A DNA stretch of 64,000 nt from Hymenobacter sp. BRD128 (GCF_013256625.1 NZ_CP053908.1:3224001-3288000), one strand, 5' to 3'; counted from the first letter of the stretch, positions 51,723 to 61,381 are shown. Numbers and translations are program-made. Notes: a model not told the origin generated them from the letters alone.

Positions 51723-53864
51723 TTAGGCGCGGGTGCCTTTTGTTTTGGCAACAATAGCCTCAGCCATGTTGGTGGGCACCTGCTCGTAGTGCGAGAAGGT
51801 GAGCGAAGCCGAGGCACGGCCCGACGACAGCGTACGCAGGTCAGTTACGTAGCCGAACAGTTCCGATAGCGGAACGTCAGCCTTGATAACCTGGGCACCA
51901 CCCTTGGTGTCCATGCCTTTCATCAAACCACGACGACGGTTCAAGTCACCGGTTACGGGACCCGTGTACTCGTCGGGGCAAACTACTTCCACAGCCATAA
52001 TGGGCTCGAGCAGTTTCGGACCAGCCTTGCGGGCTGCTTCGCGGAAACCGTCACGGGCGGCGAGTTCGAACGATAGGGCATCCGAGTCAACATCGTGGAA
52101 CGAACCGTGGTAAAGGCGAACCTTCATCGTTTCGATGGGGAAGCCAGCTAGCGGACCACGCTTCATTGCCTCTTCGAAGCCTTTCTGGATGGGCGCAATG
52201 AATTCGCGGGGGATTACACCACCTACGATGGCATTGTCGAACTCCATGCCAGCCTTTTCGGGCTCGGTTTCTTTCGGGCCAAGTTCAAACACGATGTCGC
52301 CGAACTTACCACGGCCACCGGTTTGCTTCTTGTACGTTTCGCGGTGGTCGACTTTCTTAGTAAGGATTTCTTTGTAGGCAACCTGGGGAGCACCCTGGTT
52401 GATTTCTACTTTGAATTCCCGACGCATGCGGTCGATGATGATTTCAAGGTGCAACTCGCCCATGCCACGCAGAATGGTCTGGCCGGTTTCCTCGTCGGTG
52501 TTCACACGAAGGGTCGGGTCTTCCTCGATGAGCTTGGCGATAGCCATACCCATTTTGTCAACGTCGGCCTGCGTCTTCGGCTCGATAGCGTAGCCGATTA
52601 CCGGCTCGGGGAACGACATCGACTCCAGAACCACGGGATTCTTTTCGTCAGTCAGCGTGTCACCGGTTTTGATGTCTTTGAAACCAACACCAGCAGCAAT
52701 ATCACCCGCCTGGATTTTATCAATCGGGTTCTGTTTGTTGGAGTGCATCTGCATGAGGCGCGAGATACGCTCCTTCTTGCCGGTGCGGTTGTTCAGTACA
52801 TACGAGCCACCGTCGAGCTGACCGCTATAGCAGCGGAAGAAGCACAGACGACCTACGTAGGGGTCGGTAGCAATCTTGAAGGCTAGCGCGGTGAAGGGCT
52901 CCGAATTGTCGGGGTGACGCTCTACCGGCTCGCCAGTCTCGGGGTTGGTACCCTCGATGGCAGGCATATCAAGCGGCGAAGGCAGGTAAGCCATCACGGC
53001 ATCCAGCATCGTCTGCACACCCTTGTTTTTGAAGGCCGAGCCGCATAGTACGGGCGAGAACTTCATGTCGATAACCGCTTTGCGGATAACGACCATCATT
53101 TCCTCACGGGTAATGCTTTCCGGGTCCTCGAAGAATTTCTCCATCAAGGTGTCGTCGTACTCAGCTACGCTCTCGATGAGCTTCTCGCGCCACTCGGCCA
53201 CGGTATCTACCAGGTCCTCGGGAACGGGAATCTCGTTGTACGACTTGCCTTCGGTAGCATCGTCCCACACAATGGCTTTGCCAGTGAGCAGGTCAACTAC
53301 GCCTTTGAAAGTATCCTCAGCGCCAATCGGAATTTGCAGCGGCACGGGGTTGGCGCCGAGCTTTTCCTTGATTTCGTTTACTGCCTTGAAGAAGTCAGCG
53401 CCGGCACGGTCCATCTTGTTGACGAAGCAAATGCGCGGAACGCTATACTTATCAGCCTGACGCCATACAGTCTCCGACTGCGGCTCTACGCCCGATACGG
53501 CGCAGAACAGAGCCACAGCCCCGTCGAGCACGCGCAGCGAACGCTCAACTTCGACCGTGAAGTCAACGTGACCAGGGGTATCGATGAGGTTGATTTTATA
53601 CTGTTTGGTTTCGCCGGTCGTGTTGCCTTTGGCATCGGTCGGGTAGTTCCAGAAAGTGGTGGTAGCAGCCGAGGTAATGGTGATGCCACGCTCCTGCTCC
53701 TGCTCCATCCAGTCCATCGTAGCGGCTCCGTCGTGCACCTCCCCAATTTTGTGGGTTTTGCCGGTGTAGTAGAGAATACGCTCCGAAGTGGTCGTCTTGC
53801 CCGCGTCAATGTGGGCCATAATCCCAATATTGCGCAGGTATTGAAGGTCTTTGTTGACTGCCAT
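51723..53864 (-). CDS. fusA: elongation factor G
   Basis: 713 residues. GTPase motifs: G1 [10 protein letters not shown]2 in [12 protein letters not shown]3 DTPGHVDF, G4 NKMDRAG. Domains II-V follow, with [20 protein letters not shown] and the domain IV tip region. Promotes translocation after peptide-bond formation. Lies in the str group after rpsG. Confidence 0.98.
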   Translation of the reverse strand: MAVNKDLQYLRNIGIMAHIDAGKTTTSERILYYTGKTHKIGEVHDGAATMDWMEQEQERGITITSAATTTFWNYPTDAKGNTTGETKQYKINLIDTPGHVDFTVEVERSLRVLDGAVALFCAVSGVEPQSETVWRQADKYSVPRICFVNKMDRAGADFFKAVNEIKEKLGANPVPLQIPIGAEDTFKGVVDLLTGKAIVWDDATEGKSYNEIPVPEDLVDTVAEWREKLIESVAEYDDTLMEKFFEDPESITREEMMVVIRKAVIDMKFSPVLCGSAFKNKGVQTMLDAVMAYLPSPLDMPAIEGTNPETGEPVERHPDNSEPFTALAFKIATDPYVGRLCFFRCYSGQLDGGSYVLNNRTGKKERISRLMQMHSNKQNPIDKIQAGDIAAGVGFKDIKTGDTLTDEKNPVVLESMSFPEPVIGYAIEPKTQADVDKMGMAIAKLIEEDPTLRVNTDEETGQTILRGMGELHLEIIIDRMRREFKVEINQGAPQVAYKEILTKKVDHRETYKKQTGGRGKFGDIVFELGPKETEPEKAGMEFDNAIVGGVIPREFIAPIQKGFEEAMKRGPLAGFPIETMKVRLYHGSFHDVDSDALSFELAARDGFREAARKAGPKLLEPIMAVEVVCPDEYTGPVTGDLNRRRGLMKGMDTKGGAQVIKADVPLSELFGYVTDLRTLSSGRASASLTFSHYEQVPTNMAEAIVAKTKGTRA

Positions 53865-53974
53865 TACGGTAGGTTAATTAGCGCGTTAGCGGGTTGATGA
53901 GTCTAGCGATGAAGACAACCAAAGCTGGCTAAACATTCAATCTAAACTCAACAACCCGCTAAACGCCCGATAGA

Positions 53975-54442
53975 TTAGAAACGGAAGTGCGAGAAAGCCT
54001 TGTTGGCCTCGGCCATGCGGTGGGTGTCGTCCTTTTTCTTAACGGCAGCACCTTCACCCTTGGCAGCGGCAATGATTTCGCCGGCTAGCTTGTCTTTCAT
54101 GGTTTTCTCCCCACGGCGACGCGCGTACTGAATCAGCCACTTCGAGCCTACGGCAATGCGGCGGTCGGCACGCACTTCAATCGGTACCTGGAAGGTAGCA
54201 CCACCTACGCGGCGGCTTTTCACCTCGACGGTCGGCATCACGTTGTTCAACGCTTTGCGCCACATTTCGAGGCCGCTTTCCTTGGTGCGGTTTTCTACCT
54301 GCTCCACAGCATCGTAGAAAATGGTATAGGCCAGGTTCTTTTTCCCGTCATACATCATGTAGTTGACGAAGCGGGTTACGAGCGTCTCCTTGAACTTGGG
54401 GTCCGGCAGGAGAATGCGCTTTTTCGGTTTTGACTTACGCAT
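53975..54442 (-). CDS. rpsG: 30S ribosomal protein uS7
   Basis: 155 residues: [60 protein letters not shown], ending [14 protein letters not shown] ([12 protein letters not shown]). Head assembly initiator. In E. coli it regulates the str operon; the hairpin between it and rpsL is noted separately. Confidence 0.98.
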   Translation of the reverse strand: MRKSKPKKRILLPDPKFKETLVTRFVNYMMYDGKKNLAYTIFYDAVEQVENRTKESGLEMWRKALNNVMPTVEVKSRRVGGATFQVPIEVRADRRIAVGSKWLIQYARRRGEKTMKDKLAGEIIAAAKGEGAAVKKKDDTHRMAEANKAFSHFRF

Positions 54443-54457
54443 GGTTTATATAGTTGT

Positions 54458-54536
54458 CAGTTGGTAGTTGTTAGTTGTCAGCCGCTTGGAGCGGACCTTG
54501 CAGCCCTGGCGGCTGACAACTAACAACTGGCAACTA
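54458..54536. repeat. inverted repeat between rpsL and rpsG
   Basis: Outer arms (about 458-485 and 509-536 of the block) share a perfect 20-base part, AGTTGTTAGTTGTCAGCCGC, around a 23-base loop; GTTGTCAGTTG units also repeat within the arm. It fills almost the whole 99-base gap between the two genes. Confidence 0.85.
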
Positions 54537-54541
54537 ATAAA

Positions 54542-54970
54542 TTACTTCTTCTTGCCGGGTGCCGGCTTACCACCTTTACCAGCGGCTGCAACCTGGCCCG
54601 GCTTCGGGCGCTTGGCGCCGTACTTCGAGCGACGCTGCAAGCGGCCGCTTACGCCGGCCGTATCGAGCGCACCACGGATGATGTGGTAGCGCACGCCTGG
54701 CAGGTCTTTTACCCGGCCTCCGCGAATGAGCACAATGCTGTGCTCCTGGAGGTTGTGGCCTTCACCGGGAATGTATGCGTTTACTTCCTTACCGTTGGTA
54801 AGGCGCACACGGGCCACTTTGCGCATAGCCGAGTTCGGCTTCTTAGGCGTGGTGGTATACACGCGAGTGCATACGCCCCGACGCTGCGGGCACGAATCAA
54901 GGGCGGGCGACTTCGACTTGGTAGTCAGAGCCTCGCGACCTTTCCGTACTAGTTGGTTGATGGTTGGCAT
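54542..54970 (-). CDS. rpsL: 30S ribosomal protein uS12
   Basis: 142 residues: [40 protein letters not shown] (PNSA loop, site of streptomycin resistance changes; the Lys at the classic position is wild type) and [21 protein letters not shown] basic Gly/Lys/Pro-rich C-terminal extension ([18 protein letters not shown]) makes it longer than in E. coli (124). First gene of the str transcript. Confidence 0.98.
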   Translation of the reverse strand: MPTINQLVRKGREALTTKSKSPALDSCPQRRGVCTRVYTTTPKKPNSAMRKVARVRLTNGKEVNAYIPGEGHNLQEHSIVLIRGGRVKDLPGVRYHIIRGALDTAGVSGRLQRRSKYGAKRPKPGQVAAAGKGGKPAPGKKK

Positions 54971-55019
54971 TTAGCGATTAGTTGAACGAGAGCCGTTTGC
55001 TCCCAAATTTTCAGGCCTG

Positions 55020-55050
55020 CAAAGGTAAGAAAATAGTTTGGCAATAGCAA
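55020..55050 (-). promoter_or_regulatory. promoter of the rpsL-rpsG-fusA-rpsJ transcript
   Basis: On the minus strand TTG (55050-55048), 20 bases, TACCTTTG (55027-55020). The mRNA would start about 43 bases before the rpsL ATG. Confidence 0.78.
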
Positions 55051-55101
55051 ACTCGCTGAAAAAGTTAATTTTCTGTTGCAGAAGCCGGGTCGTTAGCTCC
55101 G

Positions 55102-55428
55102 CTAGGCCTCCCCTACTGCGCCCCCAAAATTCATAGGATAAGTAGTAGCTTCTTGGTGCAGCTTAATGGGGCCATAGCTTTGCTCGAAGCGCTGTATATT
55201 CTCCTCCAAGGCGGACAGCAGGCGCTTGGCGTGCTCGGGCGTGAGGATGATGCGGGCTTTCACTTTAGCCTTGGGCGCACCCGGCATCATGCGAATAAAA
55301 TCGACTACGAACTCGCTAGTGCTGTGCGCAATGAGCACCAGGTTGGCATATTCACCTTCCGCAATAGCTTCACTTAGTTCAATATTGAGGGCGTTGGGGT
55401 CGGTATCTGGAGACTGATTGGGCTGCAT
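55102..55428 (-). CDS. DUF3467 protein
   Basis: 108 residues from ATG 55428 (MQPNQSPDTDPNALNIELSE). The family pattern is clear: AIAEGEYANLVLIAHSTSEFVVDFIRMMPGAPKAKVKARIILTPEHAKRLLSALEENI (only parts are quoted). Small soluble protein of unknown role that in this phylum usually sits by the rpoBC/ribosomal genes. Here it precedes rpsL on the same strand. Confidence 0.88.
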   Translation of the reverse strand: MQPNQSPDTDPNALNIELSEAIAEGEYANLVLIAHSTSEFVVDFIRMMPGAPKAKVKARIILTPEHAKRLLSALEENIQRFEQSYGPIKLHQEATTYPMNFGGAVGEA

Positions 55429-55473
55429 GGAACAAAAGGAAACGTTAATACAGACTAACGATTTTAAAAAAGT

Positions 55474-55503
55474 AAAGCCGACCAGCACTCACTAGTCGGC
55501 TCC
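55474..55503 (-). terminator. terminator of the DUF1080 gene
   Basis: Stem AGCCGAC / GTCGGCT with a 12-base loop and then TTTACTTTTTT on the minus strand. Confidence 0.75.
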
Positions 55504-55541
55504 TTTAGCGCAAAAGTACACTTATCCGTCTGGGCGGACGC

Positions 55542-56315
55542 CTACAATTCGCGCACCCAGATGTTGCGGAAGCTGTCGGGCTCGCTTTTGTCCCCGTGGG
55601 CTTGCAGCTTGATAGGCGCGGGGCCGGCTTTCTGGCCTTCATAGCTGGCGGGACCGATGTAACGGGTGGGGCCGGCTAGCTCCACGTTGTTTTGCACCAG
55701 CACCCCGTTGAAGAAGACGGTGACGCGAGCGGGCGTTTGCACCGAGCCGTCGGCTTTGAAGGTGGGCGCCATCCACACTACATCGTACGACTGCCATTCG
55801 CCCGGCTTGCGGGCGGGGTTGGCCAGGGGCACCCGCTGCTTATAGATGCTGCCGGCCATGCCATTGACGTAGGTCTTGTTATTGTACGAGTCCACGATTT
55901 GCAGCTCGTAGCCCAGGTCGCCCTTGCCGAGCGAGGCCAGAAACACGCCGCTGTTGCCGCGCGCCTGCCCGGTACCGCTGATGTTGGCCGGGATGCGCCA
56001 CTCCAGGTGCAGTTGGTAGTTAGTAAAGGCTTTCTTGGTTTCGATGTTGCCGGTGGTTTTATCTACGGTAATAATGCCACCAGCTACTTTCCATTTGGCG
56101 GGCGTGTTGCGGTCGTCGGTCATTACCCACTGACTGAGGTCTTTGCCATCAAAGAGTATCAGTGCGTCGGAAGGGGCCGGCTCGAAGTTGGGCGTAGCTA
56201 CCACCGGTTTGGGCACCGGCTCATATACCTCGGTATCTTCGGGCTTGGCCGTTTGCTGGGCACAGGCCAGGGTAGTGGCCCCTAGCATAAACGCACTGGC
56301 AAGAAAAAGCTTCAT
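55542..56315 (-). CDS. secreted DUF1080 (3-keto-disaccharide hydrolase-like) protein
   Basis: 257 residues with a signal peptide (MKLFLASAFMLGATTLACA; a Cys near the cleavage site could make it a lipoprotein). The jelly-roll motif series LFDGKDLSQWVMTDD, NYQLHLEWRIP, RGNSGVFLASLGKGDLGYELQIVDSY and FNGVLVQNNVELAGPTR is typical of DUF1080. Characterised members split 3-keto-glycosides. Its place next to sugar oxidoreductases supports that role. Last gene of the locus. Confidence 0.87.
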   Translation of the reverse strand: MKLFLASAFMLGATTLACAQQTAKPEDTEVYEPVPKPVVATPNFEPAPSDALILFDGKDLSQWVMTDDRNTPAKWKVAGGIITVDKTTGNIETKKAFTNYQLHLEWRIPANISGTGQARGNSGVFLASLGKGDLGYELQIVDSYNNKTYVNGMAGSIYKQRVPLANPARKPGEWQSYDVVWMAPTFKADGSVQTPARVTVFFNGVLVQNNVELAGPTRYIGPASYEGQKAGPAPIKLQAHGDKSEPDSFRNIWVREL

Positions 56316-56359
56316 AAGGTGGGAGAATTAGAGAGGAAAAAAAGCGGCCGCTAGCCGCG

Positions 56360-57247
56360 CTACACATCGCAGAGCCGCACGGCCTGCTGGAGTGAAGCCA
56401 GCTTATCGGTTTTGGTCGGAATAAACTCCTGCGCCACGTAGCCCGGAAAGCCGGTAGCCTTAATGGCGCGCATGATAGCCGGGTAATTCAACTCCTGCGA
56501 GTCGTCGAGCTCGTGGCGGCCGGGCACGCCAGCCGTATGGTAGTGCGCAATGTAGACGTGGTTGTCTCTGATAGTGCGGATGACATCGCCCTCGTCAATC
56601 TGCATGTGGTAGATGTCGTAGAGCAGCTTGAAGTGCTCAGAGCCTAGTTTTTTGGCCAGGGCCACGCCCCAGCTGGTACGGTCACACATGTAGTCGTGGT
56701 GGTCAACTTTGCTGTTGAGCAGTTCCATCACCAGTACTACTTTATGCTTTTCAGCTAGGGCTAGTAGCGGCTGCAAGCCCTTCACGGCGTTGGCTAGGCC
56801 TACCTCATCGGTCATGCCCCGGCGGCTGCCGCTGAAGCAGATGAGATTGGTGTACCCGGCCTGCGCCACGCGCGGAATCATCTCGCCATACTGCTTCTGG
56901 AGCTGCGCGTGAAAGCGCGGGTCGTTGAAGCCATCGGTGAGGTTGAGCTCGGCGCCATTGCACATGGGCGAATCGAGGCCGTGCTTTTTGAGCGTAGGCC
57001 AGTCATTAGGCCCCACCAGGTCGATACCTTTGATACCCATTGCCTTAGCGGCGGCGCACAACTGCTCTAGAGGCATATCCTGAAAGCACCAACGGCACAC
57101 CGACTGCTTAATGTTGCCGAGCAGTGGGTTTTTCGGGGCGGTTTGTTTTTCATCCATGGTGCGGGCGCTGGCCACGCCTACCGTGCCCACCGTGGCGGTG
57201 GTGGCCAGCAAGCCTTTCAGGGCAGCGCGGCGATTCCAGGTACTCAT
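56360..57247 (-). CDS. exported hydroxypyruvate-isomerase-like TIM-barrel protein
   Basis: 295 residues. A twin-arginine-type signal (NRRAALKGLLATTATVGTVG) directs export. The mature part is an AP-endonuclease-2/hydroxypyruvate isomerase-type barrel with metal or catalytic residues in VMELLNSKVDHHDY, LYDIYHMQIDEGD, IAHYHTAGVPGRHELDD and YVAQEFIP. Probably isomerises or epimerises a keto-sugar in the periplasm. 44 bases from the DUF1080 gene. Confidence 0.87.
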   Translation of the reverse strand: MSTWNRRAALKGLLATTATVGTVGVASARTMDEKQTAPKNPLLGNIKQSVCRWCFQDMPLEQLCAAAKAMGIKGIDLVGPNDWPTLKKHGLDSPMCNGAELNLTDGFNDPRFHAQLQKQYGEMIPRVAQAGYTNLICFSGSRRGMTDEVGLANAVKGLQPLLALAEKHKVVLVMELLNSKVDHHDYMCDRTSWGVALAKKLGSEHFKLLYDIYHMQIDEGDVIRTIRDNHVYIAHYHTAGVPGRHELDDSQELNYPAIMRAIKATGFPGYVAQEFIPTKTDKLASLQQAVRLCDV

Positions 57248-57268
57248 AGCGGAGAGGTTGAATAATTA

Positions 57269-58525
57269 TTAGCCGGGGGCGACGGCCGAGGCTTCGCCGT
57301 AGGGCACGGTGGCATCGGGGGCCGCAGACGCGGTAACTCGCTCGCGGAAAAGCAGCAAGAAAAGCAGCAGTACCACCGCCGCGATACCAGCCGGAATGAG
57401 CCAAATCATGCGCCAGTCGTGGCCGCCGCCGGCTAGGGTATTTTTATCGAAGATGTCGCCTGAGAGTAGCGTGCCGATAAGCATGCCCACACCATAAGTA
57501 GCCAGCGTAATAAAGCCCTGCGCCGAGCTTTTGAAGCGCTCGCCGGCCAGGTTGTCGGTATAAATCTGGCCCGTTACGAAGAAGAAGTCGTAGCATACGC
57601 CGTGCAGCACAATGCCCGCAATGAGCATCCAGTAGTTGCTAGCCCCATTACCGTAGGCGAAGAACACGTAGCGCAACACCCAGGCCGCCATACCGATAGC
57701 CAGCATTTTTTTTACCCCTAGCCGACTAAAAAACAGCGGAATGGCCAGCATAAATAGCAGCTCCGACACCTGTCCCAGGCTCTGCACGCCGGCGGCAGCT
57801 TTCATGCCTACCTCGTTGAGGAAAGGGTTGGTGAAGCCGTAGTAGAAGGCCAGCGGGATGCAGATGGCGATAGACGCCAGGAAGAAAATCAGGTACGAGC
57901 GGTTTTTGAGCAGACCAATAGCGTCGAGGCCCAGCAGGTCGCCGATGGAGCTTGACTGACCGCTTTTCACGGGAGGTGTAGCGGGCAGCGTAAAGCTGAA
58001 TACCCCGAGCAGCGCGGCGGCGCCAGCGGCCATCAGAAAAGTAGTTTGCAGATTATTGGTTTGTTCCCAATTTAGCCAGCCGATGGTGAGGCCGGCGATA
58101 ATCCAGCCCAGCGTGCCTAGTACCCGAACAGGCGCAAACTCCTTCTGCGGGTCTTTCATCTGCCGAAAGGCGATGGAATTGACCAGGGCCAGCGTGGGCA
58201 TGTACAACACCATGTAGGTGAGCACATTGGGGTAGAAGCTATTAAAATCGGGCGCCGAGGAAGCGCGCCACAGAAGCAAGGCGCCCAGCAGGTGCAGCAC
58301 CCCGAGAATTTTCTGGGCCGAAAAAAACCGGTCGGCAATGAGCCCGATAATAAACGGCGCCACAATGGCCCCGATTGACTGCGTCAGGAAGGCCACGCCC
58401 ACCTGCGTGCCCGTGGCGTGCAGGTTGTGCAACAGGTAGGTGCCCAGCGTTACGAACCACGCGCCCCAGATAAAAAACTCCAGGAACATCATGATGGACA
58501 ACTTAATCCGAATGGCGGCAGACAT
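57269..58525 (-). CDS. MFS permease of the nucleoside:proton symporter (NupG-like) family
   Basis: 418 residues, 12 spans. Opening MSAAIRIKLSIMMFLEFFIW, the GTQVGVAFLTQSIGAIVAPFIIGLIADRFF block and the FFFVTGQIYTDNLAGERFKSSAQGF segment match the NHS family. In sugar loci of this phylum such permeases are likely to carry a sugar or keto-sugar instead of a nucleoside; the substrate is inferred from neighbours only. Confidence 0.86.
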   Translation of the reverse strand: MSAAIRIKLSIMMFLEFFIWGAWFVTLGTYLLHNLHATGTQVGVAFLTQSIGAIVAPFIIGLIADRFFSAQKILGVLHLLGALLLWRASSAPDFNSFYPNVLTYMVLYMPTLALVNSIAFRQMKDPQKEFAPVRVLGTLGWIIAGLTIGWLNWEQTNNLQTTFLMAAGAAALLGVFSFTLPATPPVKSGQSSSIGDLLGLDAIGLLKNRSYLIFFLASIAICIPLAFYYGFTNPFLNEVGMKAAAGVQSLGQVSELLFMLAIPLFFSRLGVKKMLAIGMAAWVLRYVFFAYGNGASNYWMLIAGIVLHGVCYDFFFVTGQIYTDNLAGERFKSSAQGFITLATYGVGMLIGTLLSGDIFDKNTLAGGGHDWRMIWLIPAGIAAVVLLLFLLLFRERVTASAAPDATVPYGEASAVAPG

Positions 58526-58577
58526 AGGCAGAGGGGTGGGATGGAAAAGGAAGGCTAGCGGTGGCAGGTCAACCGGC

Positions 58578-59060
58578 TTATTTCAGGCTGAGAATGTAGC
58601 GAATGATTTCCTGTGAGTCGCCTTCTGATAAAGCAGGATGCGGCGTCATAGCAATATCGCCCCAGTGGCCCGAGCCACCCTTAATTACCTTATTGGCTAG
58701 CATGGTAATGTTGGTGGGCGTGGCGGGATACTTTTGAGCCACAGCGGTGTAGGCGGGGCCCAGCAGCTTGTCGCGCTCGCGGTGGCAGCTGGCACAGTCG
58801 GCCGCGGCCATTAGTTTAGCACCCTTGGCCTCGGGCGTGCCGGTGGGCGCGGTGCCGATTTTGGTGCTGTTAGTATCGACCTGCATCTGGTTATTGACGG
58901 CCGCCACGTTGGTACCGGCAGCGCTGTCCTGCTTTAGCGGGTCAGGCGTTTTGTCGTTGGCCTTGGCGGCGTTTACCTGGTCGGGGCCGTCCTGCTGGTA
59001 GCCGCTGTTGCAGGCTGCGAGCAGCACACCGGCACTGAGGAGAAGAAATACCTTTTTCAT
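58578..59060 (-). CDS. lipoprotein c-type cytochrome
   Basis: 160 residues: lipobox LLAAC (Cys17), a ~60-residue low-complexity linker, then a cytochrome c domain with the haem motif CASCH (89-93), GPAYTAVAQKY and the distal Met in IAMTPHPALSEG. Membrane-anchored electron carrier; probably takes electrons from the GMC dehydrogenase of the same locus. Confidence 0.92.
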   Translation of the reverse strand: MKKVFLLLSAGVLLAACNSGYQQDGPDQVNAAKANDKTPDPLKQDSAAGTNVAAVNNQMQVDTNSTKIGTAPTGTPEAKGAKLMAAADCASCHRERDKLLGPAYTAVAQKYPATPTNITMLANKVIKGGSGHWGDIAMTPHPALSEGDSQEIIRYILSLK

Positions 59061-59075
59061 CGGGAAAAGGGGAAA

Positions 59076-60128
59076 TTAGAGTCCTAGTAACGTTTTATTG
59101 AGCGTTTTATCAATGCCTGAAGCGGCGAAGTCGTCGAAGGTGCGGTCAGTGACGCGGATAATGTGGTCTTTGATGAACTGCGCACCTTCGCGGGCACCGT
59201 CCTCGGGGTGCTTGAGGGCGCACTCCCACTCCAGCACCGCCCAGCCGGGGAAATCGTACTGCGCCATCTTGCTGAAGACGGCCTTGAAATCGACCTGCCC
59301 GTCGCCCAGCGAGCGGAACCGACCGGCCCGTTCGAGCCACGACTGGTAGCCGCCGTACACACCCTGCCGCCCGCTGGAGTTGAACTCGGCATCCTTGACG
59401 TGGAACATCTTGATACGCTCGTGGTAGATATCGATATGCTCTAAATAATCAAGGCATTGCAGCACATAGTGTGAGGGGTCGTAGAGCAGGCAGGCACGCG
59501 GATGGTCGTTGACCTCCGTCAGAAAGCGCTCGTAGCTGATGCCATCGTGCAGGTCTTCGCCCGCGTGCAACTCGTAGCAGAGGTCAATGCCTTCGTTCTC
59601 AAACTCATCCAGAATTGGCAGCCAGCGGCGGCCCAGCTCGGCAAAGCCTTCCTCCACCAGCCCGGCCGGGCGCTGGGGCCAGGGGTACACGTAGGGCCAG
59701 AGTAGCGCGCCGCTGAACGTGACGTGCGCCGACAGTCCCAGCCGCCGCGACGCCTTGGCCGCGTAGGTAAGCTGCTGCACGGCCCACTGCTGGCGGGCCA
59801 CCGGGTTGCCGCGCAGCGCCTCGGGCGCAAAGCCGTCGAATAGCTGGTCGTAGGCCGGATGCACGGCCACCAGCTGGCCCTGCAAGTGGGTCGAGAGCTC
59901 GGTGATTTCGAGGCCGGCAGCCCGCACCTTACCCACCAGCTCGTCGGCGTAGGTCTGGCTTTCGGCCGCTAGCTTCAAGTCAATAAAGCGGCTATCGGTA
60001 GTAGGCAGCTGAATACCCTTGAAGCCCAGCCCGCTAGCCCAGGCGCACATGCCGTCGAGGCTGTCGAACGGGGCCTCGTTGCCAATAAACTGCGCCAGAA
60101 AAACGGCGGGTCCTTTGATGGTTTTCAT
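59076..60128 (-). CDS. sugar phosphate isomerase/epimerase-family protein
   Basis: 350 residues, no signal peptide. TIM-barrel features: GFKGIQLPTTDSRFIDLKLA, TELSTHLQGQLVAVHP, LCYELHAGEDLHDG (Glu), LLYDPSHYVLQCLDY (Asp, His), MFHVKDAEF (His) and WAVLEWECALKHPEDGA (Glu). It belongs to the xylose-isomerase-like superfamily of lyases, isomerases and epimerases, with no reaction assigned. Six bases separate it from the oxidoreductase gene, so they are co-translated. Confidence 0.9.
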   Translation of the reverse strand: MKTIKGPAVFLAQFIGNEAPFDSLDGMCAWASGLGFKGIQLPTTDSRFIDLKLAAESQTYADELVGKVRAAGLEITELSTHLQGQLVAVHPAYDQLFDGFAPEALRGNPVARQQWAVQQLTYAAKASRRLGLSAHVTFSGALLWPYVYPWPQRPAGLVEEGFAELGRRWLPILDEFENEGIDLCYELHAGEDLHDGISYERFLTEVNDHPRACLLYDPSHYVLQCLDYLEHIDIYHERIKMFHVKDAEFNSSGRQGVYGGYQSWLERAGRFRSLGDGQVDFKAVFSKMAQYDFPGWAVLEWECALKHPEDGAREGAQFIKDHIIRVTDRTFDDFAASGIDKTLNKTLLGL

Positions 60129-60134
60129 GGGCGG

Positions 60135-61286
60135 CTACACGGTAAAATCGGTCCACTTCTGGTCGGAGCGGCCCGAGGCGATGACGTTTTCAATGAAGGC
60201 CATGCCGCGCACGCCTTCCTCGATGCTGGGGTAGTCCTGAGCTTCGGGCGTGGCCGGCTGGCCGGCTAGCCCGGCCTGCAAGGTCAGGGCGAAGTTGCGG
60301 TAGAGGTTAGCGAAGGCTTCGAGGTAGCCCTCGGGGTGGCCAGCGGGCGTGCGGGTATTGTGCGCGGCGTAGGAGCCAGTGCCGGGACCGCCCGTGCGCC
60401 AGCTTTCGGTGGGCTTGTCGAGCCACTTCACCAGCAGGGTGTTGGCATCGGCCTGCATCCAGTCCACGCCGCCCTTCTCGCCATACACCCGGATGCGGAC
60501 GTTATTTTCTTCGCCCGCCGCTACTTGGGTAGCCACCAGCACGCCGCTAGCCCCACCGCTGAGGCGCAGCAGCACCGCACCATCGTCGTCGAGGCGGCGG
60601 CCTTCGACCACCGTATTAATATCGGCGCAGAGCTTTTCGACTTGCAGCCCGCTCACGTATTCGAGCAGGTTAAAGGCGTGGGTGCCGATGTCACCCATCG
60701 CGCCCGCCACGCCGCTCTTGGTGGGGTCGGTGCGCCAAGCGGCTTGCTTGTTCTCACCGCCTTCCTCAAACTTGCTGAGCCAGCCCTGCGGGTACTCCAC
60801 GTACACCTTGCGGATGCGGCCCAGTGTGCCCTCAGCCACCAATTGGCGGGCCTGCTTCACCATCGGGTAGCCGGTGTAGGTGTGCGTGAGGCACAGGTGA
60901 CGGCCGGTGGCTTGCACCACGGCCGCTAGCTCCTTGGCCTCGGCCAACGAGAAGGTCATGGGCTTGTCCAGCACCACGTCGAAGCCATTTTCTAGCGCCA
61001 GCTTGGCCGGGGCAAAGTGCAGGTGGTTGGGCGTTACGATGCTGATAACCTGCACGCGCTCGGCGGCCGGGCGGGCTTTTTCGCCCTCAATCAATTCCTG
61101 GTACGAGCCATATACGCGCGCCGGGTCGAGACCCAGCAGCTGGCCGCTAGCCCGCGAGGTATCGGGGTTGCTGCTAAAGGCGCCGGCCACCAGCTCATAC
61201 TGGCCGTCGAGGGCGGCGGCCAAGCGGTGCACGGCGCCGATGAAGGCCCCCTGCCCGCCGCCAATCATGCCCAATCGTAATTTCAT
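60135..61286 (-). CDS. Gfo/Idh/MocA-family oxidoreductase
   Basis: 383 residues. The N-terminal Rossmann fold begins LRLGMIGGGQGAFIGAVHRL; VLDKPMTFSLAEAKEL includes the catalytic Lys of the EKP-type motif (here DKP). The C-terminal alpha/beta domain contains GDIGTHAFNLLEYVSG with the usual His. NAD(P)-dependent oxidation or reduction of a sugar or inositol-type substrate. ATG 61286 is used in place of the TTG at 61298. Confidence 0.92.
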   Translation of the reverse strand: MKLRLGMIGGGQGAFIGAVHRLAAALDGQYELVAGAFSSNPDTSRASGQLLGLDPARVYGSYQELIEGEKARPAAERVQVISIVTPNHLHFAPAKLALENGFDVVLDKPMTFSLAEAKELAAVVQATGRHLCLTHTYTGYPMVKQARQLVAEGTLGRIRKVYVEYPQGWLSKFEEGGENKQAAWRTDPTKSGVAGAMGDIGTHAFNLLEYVSGLQVEKLCADINTVVEGRRLDDDGAVLLRLSGGASGVLVATQVAAGEENNVRIRVYGEKGGVDWMQADANTLLVKWLDKPTESWRTGGPGTGSYAAHNTRTPAGHPEGYLEAFANLYRNFALTLQAGLAGQPATPEAQDYPSIEEGVRGMAFIENVIASGRSDQKWTDFTV

Positions 61287-61330
61287 CAACTTTTGCAAAG
61301 TATTAATAAAAGGCTGTCAGCCGATTAATT

Positions 61331-61374
61331 TCACCCCCTAGCCCCACTTCAAAAAAGAGGGAGCTAGGGGGTGA
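61331..61374. terminator. hairpin between the oxidoreductase and the GMC operon
   Basis: Arms TCACCCCCTAGC / GCTAGGGGGTGA with a 20-base loop, followed on the minus strand by AAATTAA. It probably ends or dampens the transcript of the GMC pair; the tail is short of T. Confidence 0.6.
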
Positions 61375-61381
61375 GATGCAC

